Source of the DNA: JAUXIQ01 sp030620925 [NCBI: Nitrospinota bacterium]
Lineage (GTDB): Bacteria > JAUXIQ01
DNA length: 15,038 bases
Direction: 5' to 3'
Assembly (NCBI GenBank): GCA_030620925.1
Contig: JAUXIQ010000012.1
Span: forward strand, 1-15,038
Shown: in pieces, positions 7,460-14,380 of the stretch
How positions within the stretch are numbered: the stretch's first letter is position 1
Layout of the letters: every line of letters starts with the position of its first letter
The notes under the pieces: model-generated
The model's input: only the letters and a program-made list of their open reading frames with translations
The model's database searches: none
What the model was told of the DNA's origin: nothing
Translations under genes and position numbers: made by a program

Positions 7460-8158
7460 TCAGTATTCTTTAACGAAGTTTCTTTCTACAATGCTTACGA
7501 ATTCCGTATTAAAATTATCCATCTCGCTGCCGACAACTTTGGCCTTATTGATGTAATAGTTATAGCTGATGACTGCAGGTATAGCCACGGCCAGACCCGC
7601 TGCAGTAGCTATCAATGCCTCTGAGATTCCAGGGGCCACGGCTCCGATGCTGGCGGTAGTCCGCATCCCCAGCCCCCTGAAGGCGTTCATTACACCCCAT
7701 ACCGTGCCGAAAAGGCCGATGAAAGGCGTTGCGCTTCCTGCAGTAGCAAGAAAAATCAGGTACTTCTCAAATGTGATCATCTCCTGATTAGCCTTAACCA
7801 TAATGGTTCTGGTTATCACCTGAACCTCTTTTGGCGTAATTCCCACCCCACTCTTTCGGGCTGTGCCCGAAGTGGGATTGTCGTCTCTACTTTCTCGCTG
7901 AAATCCCCGAAGGGCGTTGTATCCCACAACGTATAGCCTGGCCAAATGGCTCTCATCGAGAGATTTGCTATGGGCGTAAATGCTCGTCAGGTTATTGCTG
8001 GAACTAAAAATATTCATAAACCTGCGCGTCTGTGCCTCCGAGGTGCGCAGATATAACAATTTCTGAATTATTATGGCCCAAGTACTCACCGAGAAAAAGA
8101 GAAGCACTATGAGCACCAATTTTCCCGCGAGCCCTATCTGGAGGATTAATTCGTTCAC
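7460..8158 (-). CDS. tolQ: Tol-Pal system protein TolQ (ExbB/MotA family)
   Basis: TolQ forms the pentameric inner-membrane channel that uses proton-motive force with TolR to energise TolA. The 232 residues show three membrane segments: about 13-35, 134-160 and 172-200. The MotA/TolQ/ExbB signature is FLATAGSATPFIGLFGTVWGVMNAFRGLG (136-164) followed by IGAVAPGISEALIATAAGLAVAIPAV (171-196). A polar cytoplasmic loop (about 85-110) contains RDDNPTSGTARKSGVGIT. The start is GTG 8158, with AAGGAGG four bases upstream. An overlapping ATG at 8160 runs straight into TGA and cannot be the start. It is the first gene of the operon; no ybgC thioesterase gene precedes it. Confidence 0.95.
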   Translation of the reverse strand: MNELILQIGLAGKLVLIVLLFFSVSTWAIIIQKLLYLRTSEAQTRRFMNIFSSSNNLTSIYAHSKSLDESHLARLYVVGYNALRGFQRESRDDNPTSGTARKSGVGITPKEVQVITRTIMVKANQEMITFEKYLIFLATAGSATPFIGLFGTVWGVMNAFRGLGMRTTASIGAVAPGISEALIATAAGLAVAIPAVISYNYYINKAKVVGSEMDNFNTEFVSIVERNFVKEY

Positions 8159-8344
8159 ATTTCCTCCTTAATATTTTCCTCAAAAGGAACATCGGCCAAA
8201 AACGCTGACACCTTTATCACCTTTTTGAGGTACAGAAATATTGAGAATTTAACTTACCCTCTGGGAATTAGTACAACCATCACCGGGGGGTGAGCTTGAC
8301 CTCCAAAACAAAATAATATTATTAAACTTTTCAATTACTTACAA

Positions 8345-8362
8345 ATTTAAGTAATCTTAAAT
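8345..8362. promoter_or_regulatory. Operator-like dyad at the tol promoter (copy 1)
   Basis: ATTTAAGTAATCTTAAAT is a perfect inverted repeat with 7-bp arms and a 4-bp centre. It covers the -10 and start region of the proposed tol promoter. The core is repeated with 15 of 16 identical bases (8347-8362 against 8617-8632) at the rlpA promoter. A second dyad, ATTACTTA-N6-TAAGTAAT (8334-8355), overlaps its left side. The binding protein is unknown. Confidence 0.45.
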
Positions 8363-8382
8363 CATTATCGCCGGAATGTCAA
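8354..8382 (-). promoter_or_regulatory. Sigma70-like promoter for the tol-pal operon
   Basis: On the minus strand a perfect TTGACA (8382-8377) is followed by a 17-bp spacer and TAAGAT (8359-8354), four of six matches to TATAAT. Transcription would begin near 8347. This is the best promoter-like match upstream of tolQ. Its -10 lies inside the dyad at 8345-8362. Confidence 0.5.
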
Positions 8383-8383
8383 C

Positions 8384-8425
8384 GAGGGTTTTTAGGGGCT
8401 GAGGAACCCCTTCCCGAAAAACCTC
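8384..8425. repeat. Nested inverted repeat just upstream of the tol -35 box
   Basis: Outer arms GGTTTTT (8387-8393) and AAAAACC (8417-8423) extend to GAG/CTC with a one-base bulge. They enclose inner arms AGGGG (8394-8398) and CCCCT (8407-8411) around an 8-nt loop. No T tract follows on either strand, and it lies between divergent promoters, so it is not a normal terminator. It could be a protein site or a structured leader of an unrecognised transcript. Confidence 0.4.
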
Positions 8426-8588
8426 TGCTACATAGGCATAGGCACTTTAAAATACTTTCGAGAAAGAGAGAAAAAATCGTTTTCCCGACGGATGCTCTTT
8501 GAAAACCCTTGTTAACATATATAGTTATTAATCGGTAAATTGGGCAAGAAAAATTATCTTTATATCTATTAACGTCTCTCTTTATAAC

Positions 8589-8617
8589 TTGAAAACTGGA
8601 ATTTTTTCAATTATTAT
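8589..8617 (+). promoter_or_regulatory. Sigma70-like promoter for rlpA
   Basis: TTGAAA (8589-8594) and TATTAT (8612-8617) each match the consensus at five of six positions and are 17 bp apart. Transcription would start near 8624, about 70 nt before the rlpA ATG. A 7-bp inverted repeat TTGAAAA/TTTTCAA (8589-8595, 8604-8610) overlaps the -35 and spacer. Confidence 0.55.
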
Positions 8618-8632
8618 TAAGTTATCTTAAAT
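8617..8632. promoter_or_regulatory. Operator-like dyad at the rlpA promoter (copy 2)
   Basis: TTAAGTTATCTTAAAT contains TTAAG-N4-CTTAA and differs by one base from the 16-mer at 8347-8362 near the tol promoter. It begins at the last base of the proposed -10 and covers the start site, a position where a bound protein would block initiation. Confidence 0.45.
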
Positions 8633-8693
8633 TCCTACCGCTGAGGTTAAGCTTTCATGTTCCGGAGTATTATTAAAAAAAGAGGGGCCTTGA

Positions 8694-9140
8694 ATGAGGA
8701 GCTTTCTGCTCATTGTCTGCCTCATTCTGCTGGTTTCTTTCAGCTCCGGCTGCGGAGCCCTTAAACTGATCGCCAAGGGAACCACGGGGATTGTCGCAGT
8801 CAGTTTAAAAGTGCTCACCTTCCCTTTATCCACCTCCAACAAAGGGAAGGGGGTCTATGTCGGCTATGCCTCATGGTACGGGGATGAATTCCACGGCAGG
8901 CGAACCGCCAACGGCGAAATATATAACCAGTTCAGGTACACGGCCGCTCACCGTTCCCTTCCCTTTAACACGCTGGTGGAAGTGACCAACCTGAAAACCC
9001 GCAAGGCGGTTATAGTGAGGATAAACGATCGGGGTCCCTTTGTCAGGGGCAGGATAATCGATCTTTCCTACGGCGCTGCGCGAAAAATAGGCATGGTTGA
9101 AGACGGCGTCCAGAGAGTGAGGCTGAAAGTTCTGCGATAA
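8694..9140 (+). CDS. rlpA: RlpA-like septal lytic transglycosylase lipoprotein
   Basis: RlpA-family proteins are lipoproteins; in some bacteria they cleave denuded glycan strands at the septum. The 148-aa product has a lipoprotein signal ending in FSSGC (Cys20) and a double-psi beta-barrel domain (about 53-148). The barrel has [19 protein letters not shown] (57-75), [18 protein letters not shown] (83-100) and [18 protein letters not shown] (108-125), the last including the acidic residue expected at the active site. There is no C-terminal SPOR domain, so it would not be targeted to denuded peptidoglycan by SPOR as in E. coli. The ATG has GAGGGG seven bases upstream. Divergent from the tol operon. 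Confidence 0.9.
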   Translation: MRSFLLIVCLILLVSFSSGCGALKLIAKGTTGIVAVSLKVLTFPLSTSNKGKGVYVGYASWYGDEFHGRRTANGEIYNQFRYTAAHRSLPFNTLVEVTNLKTRKAVIVRINDRGPFVRGRIIDLSYGAARKIGMVEDGVQRVRLKVLR

Positions 9141-9225
9141 AGCTCAGGCGGTGCCCTCTAATGCCTGCTCCACCCCATTGATTTTCTCCCATCGATTTTA
9201 TATTATAGTAAAAAGCGAAAAATCA

Positions 9226-9231
9226 TATAAT
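9226..9231 (+). promoter_or_regulatory. Candidate -10 box for the PHP gene
   Basis: TATAAT at 9226-9231 is a perfect -10 hexamer, 33 nt before the proposed ATG at 9265. No good -35 is found at 16-18 bp, and no extended -10 TGn precedes it. The gap after rlpA (9141-9264) is otherwise featureless. Confidence 0.35.
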
Positions 9232-9264
9232 GTATACTGGCGACTTAAGCGCTGGAGTATAAAA

Positions 9265-9909
9265 ATGATTATAGACATGCACGTTCATACCCAGGTGTCG
9301 GATGACTGCTGGGTAACCCCTGAAACGTATTTGAACTGGATAAACATCCTCAGAAAAAACCATCATATCTCCGGACTGGCTTTCGCCGAGCACCGGAAAT
9401 ATGACTCTTCCATAGATTATCGAGGTTTGGCTCAGGAGTTCGACGTTGTGATATTCAGGGGCATGGAGCTGGAAACGGATTGCGGCCATTTTCTGGTCTA
9501 TGGTCCCTTAGGCGACGTAATGAAGAAAATAAATACTGACGATATTAACCTGGATGCCTCACACATGCTGAACGTTGTCGAAGAGGCGGGAGGAATAGCC
9601 ATCCCCGCTCATCCCGGGAGGAGGAACATAGGGTTTTCCTACCATGTGGACAACGGTAAAGATTACACCAATGTAAAGGCGATTGAGTCGCTAAACGGGG
9701 CCAGCAAAGAGGGGGAGAACGCTCTGGCTGAAAAACTTGCCGCCGAAAGGAACTATCACCGGATAGCGGGGAGTGACGCTCATTTTGTCAGTGATCTCTG
9801 CTCATGCCTCACAGAATTCGAAAGCGAATTTAGCGGTTGGGAAGAACTGGTTGAGGAACTGAAAGAGGGTAAATACAGACCTATAAGTCTGAAGGATGCC
9901 AAAAAATAA
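9265..9909 (+). CDS. PHP-domain metal-dependent hydrolase
   Basis: This 214-aa cytoplasmic protein belongs to the PHP superfamily of metal-dependent phosphoesterases (histidinol-phosphatase, nucleoside 3',5'-bisphosphate phosphatase and relatives). Metal-ligand motifs are in order: MHVHTQVSDD (5-14, H6 and H8), AEHRKYD (41-47), GMELE (66-70), GHF (74-76), IPAHPGR (113-119, H116) and GSDAHF (169-174, D171 and H173). The substrate cannot be told. The frame is open from 9151, but the 38 extra residues lack family similarity, while ATG 9265 puts the first motif at residue 5 and has GGAG nine bases upstream. The next gene follows after 17 nt and is probably co-transcribed. Confidence 0.85.
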   Translation: MIIDMHVHTQVSDDCWVTPETYLNWINILRKNHHISGLAFAEHRKYDSSIDYRGLAQEFDVVIFRGMELETDCGHFLVYGPLGDVMKKINTDDINLDASHMLNVVEEAGGIAIPAHPGRRNIGFSYHVDNGKDYTNVKAIESLNGASKEGENALAEKLAAERNYHRIAGSDAHFVSDLCSCLTEFESEFSGWEELVEELKEGKYRPISLKDAKK

Positions 9910-9926
9910 ATTAAGAGGGATAAAGA

Positions 9927-10523
9927 ATGTCTTCTTTGAAAAGTCAACTATTTCAACAGTATGCTAACGAAGGCCTTAAAGCTTTGATCCACGAATTCCA
10001 ACAGAAATACGAACCCAAAAAAGAAGAACGCTTCAATTACAATGGTATCACCTATGAGATAGGAAACGCTCAAACCACTGAAGACGGAGTGGAATTCGAG
10101 ATCAGCTCGAAGATACCCCAGGATGAGCTCTCCAGCAAAGTGACCCTCCAAGACTATTTTCGATCCATAAAAGGCATACTGGTCAAAGTATCAGCTGCAC
10201 CAAATGCTATCGACATGGAAAACATAACCCGGGAACTGGGAGGAGACGAGAGGAAAGAAAGGGATTACGTCAAATTAAAATATTCCTATACTGATACCGA
10301 CCTGTATGATGAGTCGGAGCTCTTGAAAAAAGTCGAAGAGATTTCAAGCAAAGGGGACACCAGTAAAATACCTAAAGTTTCGGGGGCGACGACGTTAATA
10401 GGCAAAATGATTCTATCGGCGGTCAAGGAATCCATCTATTCTAAAGCAATGGATAACATGCAGAGCTTGATCGACGCCAACGAATCCGTACGCGGAAAGC
10501 TTATCCGAGGTAAGAAAAAATAA
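9927..10523 (+). CDS. Uncharacterised 198-aa protein, operon partner of the PHP gene
   Basis: I do not recognise this protein. It starts at ATG 9927 with AGAGGGA six bases upstream, 17 nt after the PHP gene, so translation is well supported. It is soluble in appearance, with no signal peptide or membrane segment, and highly charged. Residues 1-30 look helical (LKSQLFQQYANEGLKALIHEFQQ is amphipathic). Next is a probable beta-rich part with NYNGITYEIGN (38-48) and GVEFEISSKIP. Near 150-198 is a helical end, with GATTLIGKMILSAVKESIYSKAM and a basic tail GKKK. No cysteines or obvious catalytic motif are present. Base composition is more AT-rich than in most neighbours. It may be a partner or regulator of the PHP enzyme. 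Confidence 0.75.
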   Translation: MSSLKSQLFQQYANEGLKALIHEFQQKYEPKKEERFNYNGITYEIGNAQTTEDGVEFEISSKIPQDELSSKVTLQDYFRSIKGILVKVSAAPNAIDMENITRELGGDERKERDYVKLKYSYTDTDLYDESELLKKVEEISSKGDTSKIPKVSGATTLIGKMILSAVKESIYSKAMDNMQSLIDANESVRGKLIRGKKK

Positions 10524-10835
10524 GGCATCAGTGAAAGCCGCACGTTCTCAGCTTTTTCCCTTAACCTGAGTTGTTGAAAAACTGTGGGTAAAATTACCGC
10601 CCCGAACAAAATTACTCGCGAACTCTACGTTTCCTCAACACCATAAATTTTTAATTATCCTTAATGTTAAATAAAATTTTACGTACCTTCCAGCCATTTG
10701 AACACCAAAACCGGTAGTCGTTTTAAGAATCAGGGAATATTTTTCACAACAAGATTAATTGCACCGAATGTATGTTGGTTAGGCGCCCGATACCTGCTTT
10801 AAAAGCTTTCTATACCAACGATAGGAAAATATGGT
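10524..10835. other. AT-rich convergent intergenic region
   Basis: This 312-nt gap lies between the stop of the unknown gene (+) and the stop of the SagB-like gene (-). AAAGC and GCTTT arms near 10534-10554 followed by T residues could be a weak terminator for the plus-strand unit. GCTTTAAAAGC near 10796-10806 is a near palindrome. I see no RNA gene or coding frame that I would support. Confidence 0.5.
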
Positions 10836-11579
10836 TCAGCCGACCGGCCCGACCGAGGAGAGGTAGACAGCCATTTCCTCCTTTCCGTCAACCTTCAATA
10901 TCTCATTCACCTCTTCGTCGTAAAAGGCCCCGATGGCGCAGCACCCTAACCCCATAGCAGCGCATGCCAGATAGAGGTTTTCACACAGGTGCCCGGCATC
11001 CAGATAAATATATCTGTATGCCCTCTCATCATATTTCCATTTTGATCTGTTAACGCAGGCTGTCCATATAAAAACCACCGACGCCTTGGCGGCAATGGGT
11101 TGATCGAGGGCGGCGGCAGCGGTGCGCCCGGAGTAATCGCCGGGGGAGAGGAGCTCCAGACAGGCGTTAGGCACCTGGAAATGATACACTCCCTGATCGA
11201 GTTCTTCCACCCTGTTCACCACCAGGTAGGTCTCTATAGGGTAGAGGGCGCCCGCGGAAGGAGCAGTCCTCAACAGGTATGAGCCCATGCTCGCCGTCAC
11301 CCCCTGAATCGCCCATAATAGTTGCGACAAAGTTTTCAGATCCATGGGTTTCTCGGCATAGCGCCTCTCAGAACGCCTGCTAAGGAGTGCATCCCATAAG
11401 CCCATCCCGCCCTGGCGTTCAGCCTCCGGAAGTGTGACCACCTTGACAGGATTTGAATAAGTCTTGTACATCGAAGGGCGAGAGGAAATCTCCAGCAATC
11501 TCACGGGCATCGCATGGCGTCGATACTTGGTAGATTCCTGATAAATATCTCCTACTCCCTGCCGTTCTTCCTGATTCAC
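10836..11579 (-). CDS. Stand-alone SagB-type nitroreductase-family oxidoreductase
   Basis: The 247-aa product belongs to the FMN-dependent nitroreductase fold, SagB/ThcOx branch. Some members oxidise azolines to azoles in thiazole/oxazole-modified peptides. Motifs are SRRSERRYAEKPM (67-79), RTAPSAGALYPIETYLVV (104-121), YRYIYLDAGHLCENLYLACAAMGLGCCAIGAF (188-219) and the C-terminal SSVGPVG. There is no YcaO, SagC-like gene or precursor peptide nearby, so a biosynthetic role is unsupported; orphan SagB-like proteins are usually of unknown substrate. GTG 11579 is chosen because GGAGG lies eight bases upstream; the longer frame from GTG 11594 has a poorer site. Monocistronic, divergent from pgk. 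Confidence 0.82.
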   Translation of the reverse strand: MNQEERQGVGDIYQESTKYRRHAMPVRLLEISSRPSMYKTYSNPVKVVTLPEAERQGGMGLWDALLSRRSERRYAEKPMDLKTLSQLLWAIQGVTASMGSYLLRTAPSAGALYPIETYLVVNRVEELDQGVYHFQVPNACLELLSPGDYSGRTAAAALDQPIAAKASVVFIWTACVNRSKWKYDERAYRYIYLDAGHLCENLYLACAAMGLGCCAIGAFYDEEVNEILKVDGKEEMAVYLSSVGPVG

Positions 11580-11757
11580 TTTTGCTACCTCCACTCATCC
11601 TGAACGTGCTCTTAGGGGCATTTCTCATGCCTGCAAGTTGATGCAAATTCTATTACCTTGAAGCCGGGCTCATCAGAATACTCTACTATATTTTCACTGC
11701 GACCAGAAAGTATTGATGGAAAATTACAGTGAACCTATATATTAATGAAAAACTATT

Positions 11758-11792
11758 TTTACTTGACTTTAGGTCGTTGTATAAACTATTTT
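11758..11792 (+). promoter_or_regulatory. Candidate pgk promoter region
   Basis: Two overlapping arrangements are possible: TTTACT (11758-11763) 16 bp from TATAAA (11780-11785), or TTGACT (11763-11768) 18 bp from TATTTT (11787-11792). Either gives a leader of about 70-80 nt before pgk. The sequence cannot separate them. Confidence 0.4.
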
Positions 11793-11869
11793 GATTAGCT
11801 CGAAGGGTTCAACAATCGTTACTTTCCTGAACATCCTGCTTAACAGAATCTACGGGAGTTGTGGCTATT

Positions 11870-13069
11870 ATGGCAGCGATAAAAAAGCTGTCCATAAAAC
11901 AGCTCAAACTTAAAGGGAAAAAGGTCTTCCTCAGGCTTGATCTTAATGTGCCTCTATCAGAAAACGGGGCCATCACCGACCAGACCAGAATCCTGGCCGC
12001 CCTTCCCACTATAAAATACATCATCGATCAAGGGGGACATCTAATAATTTCATCCCATCTGGGCCGACCCGCGGGAAAAGTCCAGCCGAATCTGAGCCTC
12101 AAACCGGTGGCTCACGCCCTTTCCTCACACCTGGGAAAGGAAGTACCCCTCGCACCACACTATAGCCTGGGGGAAAAGGTCCTTCAGATGGTAAACTCCT
12201 TGCAAAAAGGCGATGTTCTTCTCCTGGAAAACCTGCGATTTTATAAGGGTGAAACACAAAACGATCCCGAGTTCGCACAGGCTCTGGCGGCGTTCGGCGA
12301 CGTTTACGTCAATGACGCTTTCGGCGTTTCGCACCGGGCTCATGCCTCAGTATGCGGGATAACCCAGTTCATAAAGCCATGTGCGGCGGGCTTCCTCATG
12401 GGAAAGGAAATCGAGCACTTAAGCCGCCTTATCTCAAAGCCGGCGCGCCCGTTCATCGCCCTGCTGGGGGGCGCCAAAGTGTCGGATAAGTTGGGCATCA
12501 TTGAAAATCTGATGGAGAAATTCGATGCCCTCTTAATAGGAGGCGGCATGGCATATACCTTCCTCATGGCCAAGGGCTTCGAGGTGGGCAGATCCATTGT
12601 AGAAAAGGACAAACTCGACACCACCTCCTCCATAATCAAAAGTACAGATATTAGGGGCATTAAGCTGGAGTTGACTGAAGACCACGTTATCGCCCGTGAG
12701 TTGAAAGACGCTGCGCAGACCACGGTGGTAAACACCTCCGACATACCCGAAGACTGGCTGGCGCTGGATATCGGGCCTCGCACCATCGAGCTTTTCATCA
12801 AAGAGATCATGAACGCCAAAACCATACTCTGGAACGGCCCCATGGGGGTTTTCGAGATTGAAGCTTTCCGCGCTGGCACTGAAGCCGTGGGCCGCGCTGT
12901 TGCAGAGTCAGGCGCAGTGAGCGTGGTGTGCGGTGGAGATACCGCCGCCGCTGTCAACAGTCTGGGCCTGGCACATAAGATGACCCACATCTCCACGGGG
13001 GGGGGAGCAGCCCTGGAATTCCTCGAAGGTGAAGAATTGCCTGGCATAGCGGCGCTCGACGACGCCTGA
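11870..13069 (+). CDS. pgk: Phosphoglycerate kinase
   Basis: Pgk interconverts 1,3-bisphosphoglycerate plus ADP and 3-phosphoglycerate plus ATP in glycolysis and gluconeogenesis. The protein is full length, about 399 aa. Family motifs are all present: FLRLDLNVPL near the start, SSHLGRP, LLENLRFYKGE, VYVNDAFGVSHRAHAS, LLGGAKVSDKLGI, IGGGMAYTFLMAKG, LDIGPRT, ILWNGPMGVFE and the nucleotide-site loop CGGDTAAA...ISTGGGAALEFLEG. ATG 11870 is preferred; an in-frame GTG at 11861 is possible, but the GGGAG at 11854-11858 is only two bases from it (11 from the ATG). pncB follows after 65 nt. Confidence 0.96.
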   Translation: MAAIKKLSIKQLKLKGKKVFLRLDLNVPLSENGAITDQTRILAALPTIKYIIDQGGHLIISSHLGRPAGKVQPNLSLKPVAHALSSHLGKEVPLAPHYSLGEKVLQMVNSLQKGDVLLLENLRFYKGETQNDPEFAQALAAFGDVYVNDAFGVSHRAHASVCGITQFIKPCAAGFLMGKEIEHLSRLISKPARPFIALLGGAKVSDKLGIIENLMEKFDALLIGGGMAYTFLMAKGFEVGRSIVEKDKLDTTSSIIKSTDIRGIKLELTEDHVIARELKDAAQTTVVNTSDIPEDWLALDIGPRTIELFIKEIMNAKTILWNGPMGVFEIEAFRAGTEAVGRAVAESGAVSVVCGGDTAAAVNSLGLAHKMTHISTGGGAALEFLEGEELPGIAALDDA

Positions 13070-13134
13070 AATCACAGCCAATAGCCGCGCAACAATAGTA
13101 AAGTGCGTATATATCCTTATAACCGAAGGGAAGA

Positions 13135-14307
13135 ATGAAAGATAAACTGTTTACAGCAGATTACAAACAGATAAAAAATGGTGAGCTGACGGACGTTTAT
13201 TTCCAACGGACGCTGGAGGTGCTTAAGGCCCGGGGAATAAACAAGAGGGTGCGCGCCGAACTCATCATCAAAAATTTTCCCGGCCAATGGGAATGGGGCG
13301 TCTTCACCGGCCTCCATGATTGTTGTAGACTCATGGAGGGCATGGACGTTATCATCAGGGCCGTTCCCGAGGGCACCATCTTCAGGGACCTCTTCCCGGT
13401 TATGGAGATAGAGGGGAACTATACCGATTTCTGTATCTACGAAACTGCTCTGCTGGGGTTCATATGTCAACCTTCGGGAGTGGCCACCAAAGCCGCGCGT
13501 TGCAGGGTGGCGGCGGGGGAAAAGGGGCTTGTGCATTTCGGCGCCCGCCGCATCTACCCGTCCATCGTGCCCATGATAGACAAGAACGCTTATATGGGAG
13601 GATGCGACAGCGTTTCCGTAACCCTCAGCGCCCGCATGATGGGGCAGGAACCGGCGGGGACCATCCCCCACGCACTCATCCTGGTGATGGGGGACGCCGT
13701 GGAAGCCCTCAAAGCGTTCCACGAGGTCATACCCAAAGACGTGGCCAGGGTTGCATTAATAGACACTTTCAACGACGAAAAATTCGAGGCCCTCAACGTC
13801 GCCAAGGCACTGGGGAAAGACCTTTTCGCCATAAGGTTTGACACCCCGAAATCGAGACGCGGAGACTTCCTGCAACTACTCAAAGAAGTCAGATGGGAAC
13901 TGGACATAAGGGGTTACGAGGATGTTAAGATATTCGTCAGCGGAGGGGTTGACGAAGATGATATAATCTCTCTCAAATCCGTGGTGGATTCTTTCGGGGT
14001 AGGAACCGCCATCAGTAACGCACCAGTGCTCGATTTCTCCATGGATATAGTTGAGATAGAGGGCGAACCGATAGCCAAAAGGGGGAAAATGTCCGGACCA
14101 AAAGACTTTCTGCGCTGCGCCCGGTGCGGTAAGGACGAGTTGCTGCCCTTGGGAGACTCAAAGACCCTTTGCCAGTGCGGTGGAAAATTAGAGTCGGTTT
14201 TAGAAGTTATAGTCAATCACGGTAAAATCACCAGGCAGGAACCTGACCCCAAAGAAATCAGGGATTACATACTACAGCAGCTAAAACAAGTGGCGGTATC
14301 AGAGTAG
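13135..14307 (+). CDS. pncB: Nicotinate phosphoribosyltransferase with C-terminal zinc ribbon
   Basis: This enzyme makes nicotinate mononucleotide from nicotinate and PRPP in NAD salvage. The 390-aa product resembles the shorter archaeal type. Motifs include TDVYFQRT (19-26), ETALLGF (103-109), ARRIYPSIVPMID (137-149), GTIPHALIL (175-183) with a conserved histidine at 181, IDTFNDE (209-215), IRFDTPKSRRGD (233-244) and VSGGVDEDDI (268-277). The C-terminus adds four cysteines, CARC (328-331) and CQC (346-348), a probable structural zinc site also known from the Thermoplasma-type enzyme. The ATG has AGGGAAGA just upstream. The CBS-ACT gene follows after 73 nt. No pncA or nadD is in the window. 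Confidence 0.88.
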   Translation: MKDKLFTADYKQIKNGELTDVYFQRTLEVLKARGINKRVRAELIIKNFPGQWEWGVFTGLHDCCRLMEGMDVIIRAVPEGTIFRDLFPVMEIEGNYTDFCIYETALLGFICQPSGVATKAARCRVAAGEKGLVHFGARRIYPSIVPMIDKNAYMGGCDSVSVTLSARMMGQEPAGTIPHALILVMGDAVEALKAFHEVIPKDVARVALIDTFNDEKFEALNVAKALGKDLFAIRFDTPKSRRGDFLQLLKEVRWELDIRGYEDVKIFVSGGVDEDDIISLKSVVDSFGVGTAISNAPVLDFSMDIVEIEGEPIAKRGKMSGPKDFLRCARCGKDELLPLGDSKTLCQCGGKLESVLEVIVNHGKITRQEPDPKEIRDYILQQLKQVAVSE

Positions 14308-14380
14308 GAGTCTGGGCACGAACTGGATGGCCCGAAATTAAACCAAAATTTCCATCACAATCATGGGAGGAGGGTATCTA

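Larger units (their letters stand above)
8161..8693. other. 533-nt AT-rich divergent regulatory region between tolQ and rlpA
   Basis: No coding frame is supported. The region holds a promoter candidate for each flanking gene, two copies of a TTAAG-N4-CTTAA dyad, an 8-bp inverted repeat (8334-8355), a nested inverted repeat (8384-8425) and the doublet CATAGGCATAGG (about 8431-8442). The inferred leader of tolQ is long, roughly 190 nt. The remaining sequence is AT-rich without recognisable structure. Confidence 0.7.

Noticed and set aside
9151-9264. N-terminal extension of the PHP protein from ATG 9151
   Set aside because: The 38 residues do not match the PHP family, and a well-placed Shine-Dalgarno and start at 9265 lie directly before the first metal motif.
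10640-10675. TTAATTATCCTTAAT as a third copy of the tol/rlpA dyad
   Set aside because: It lacks the TTAAG-N4-CTTAA symmetry and lies between convergent gene ends, so it is probably chance AT-rich similarity.
10772-10957. Short plus-strand open frame at the end of the SagB-like gene
   Set aside because: It overlaps the conserved C-terminus of the nitroreductase, has no ribosome binding site and is Arg/Pro-rich shadow sequence.
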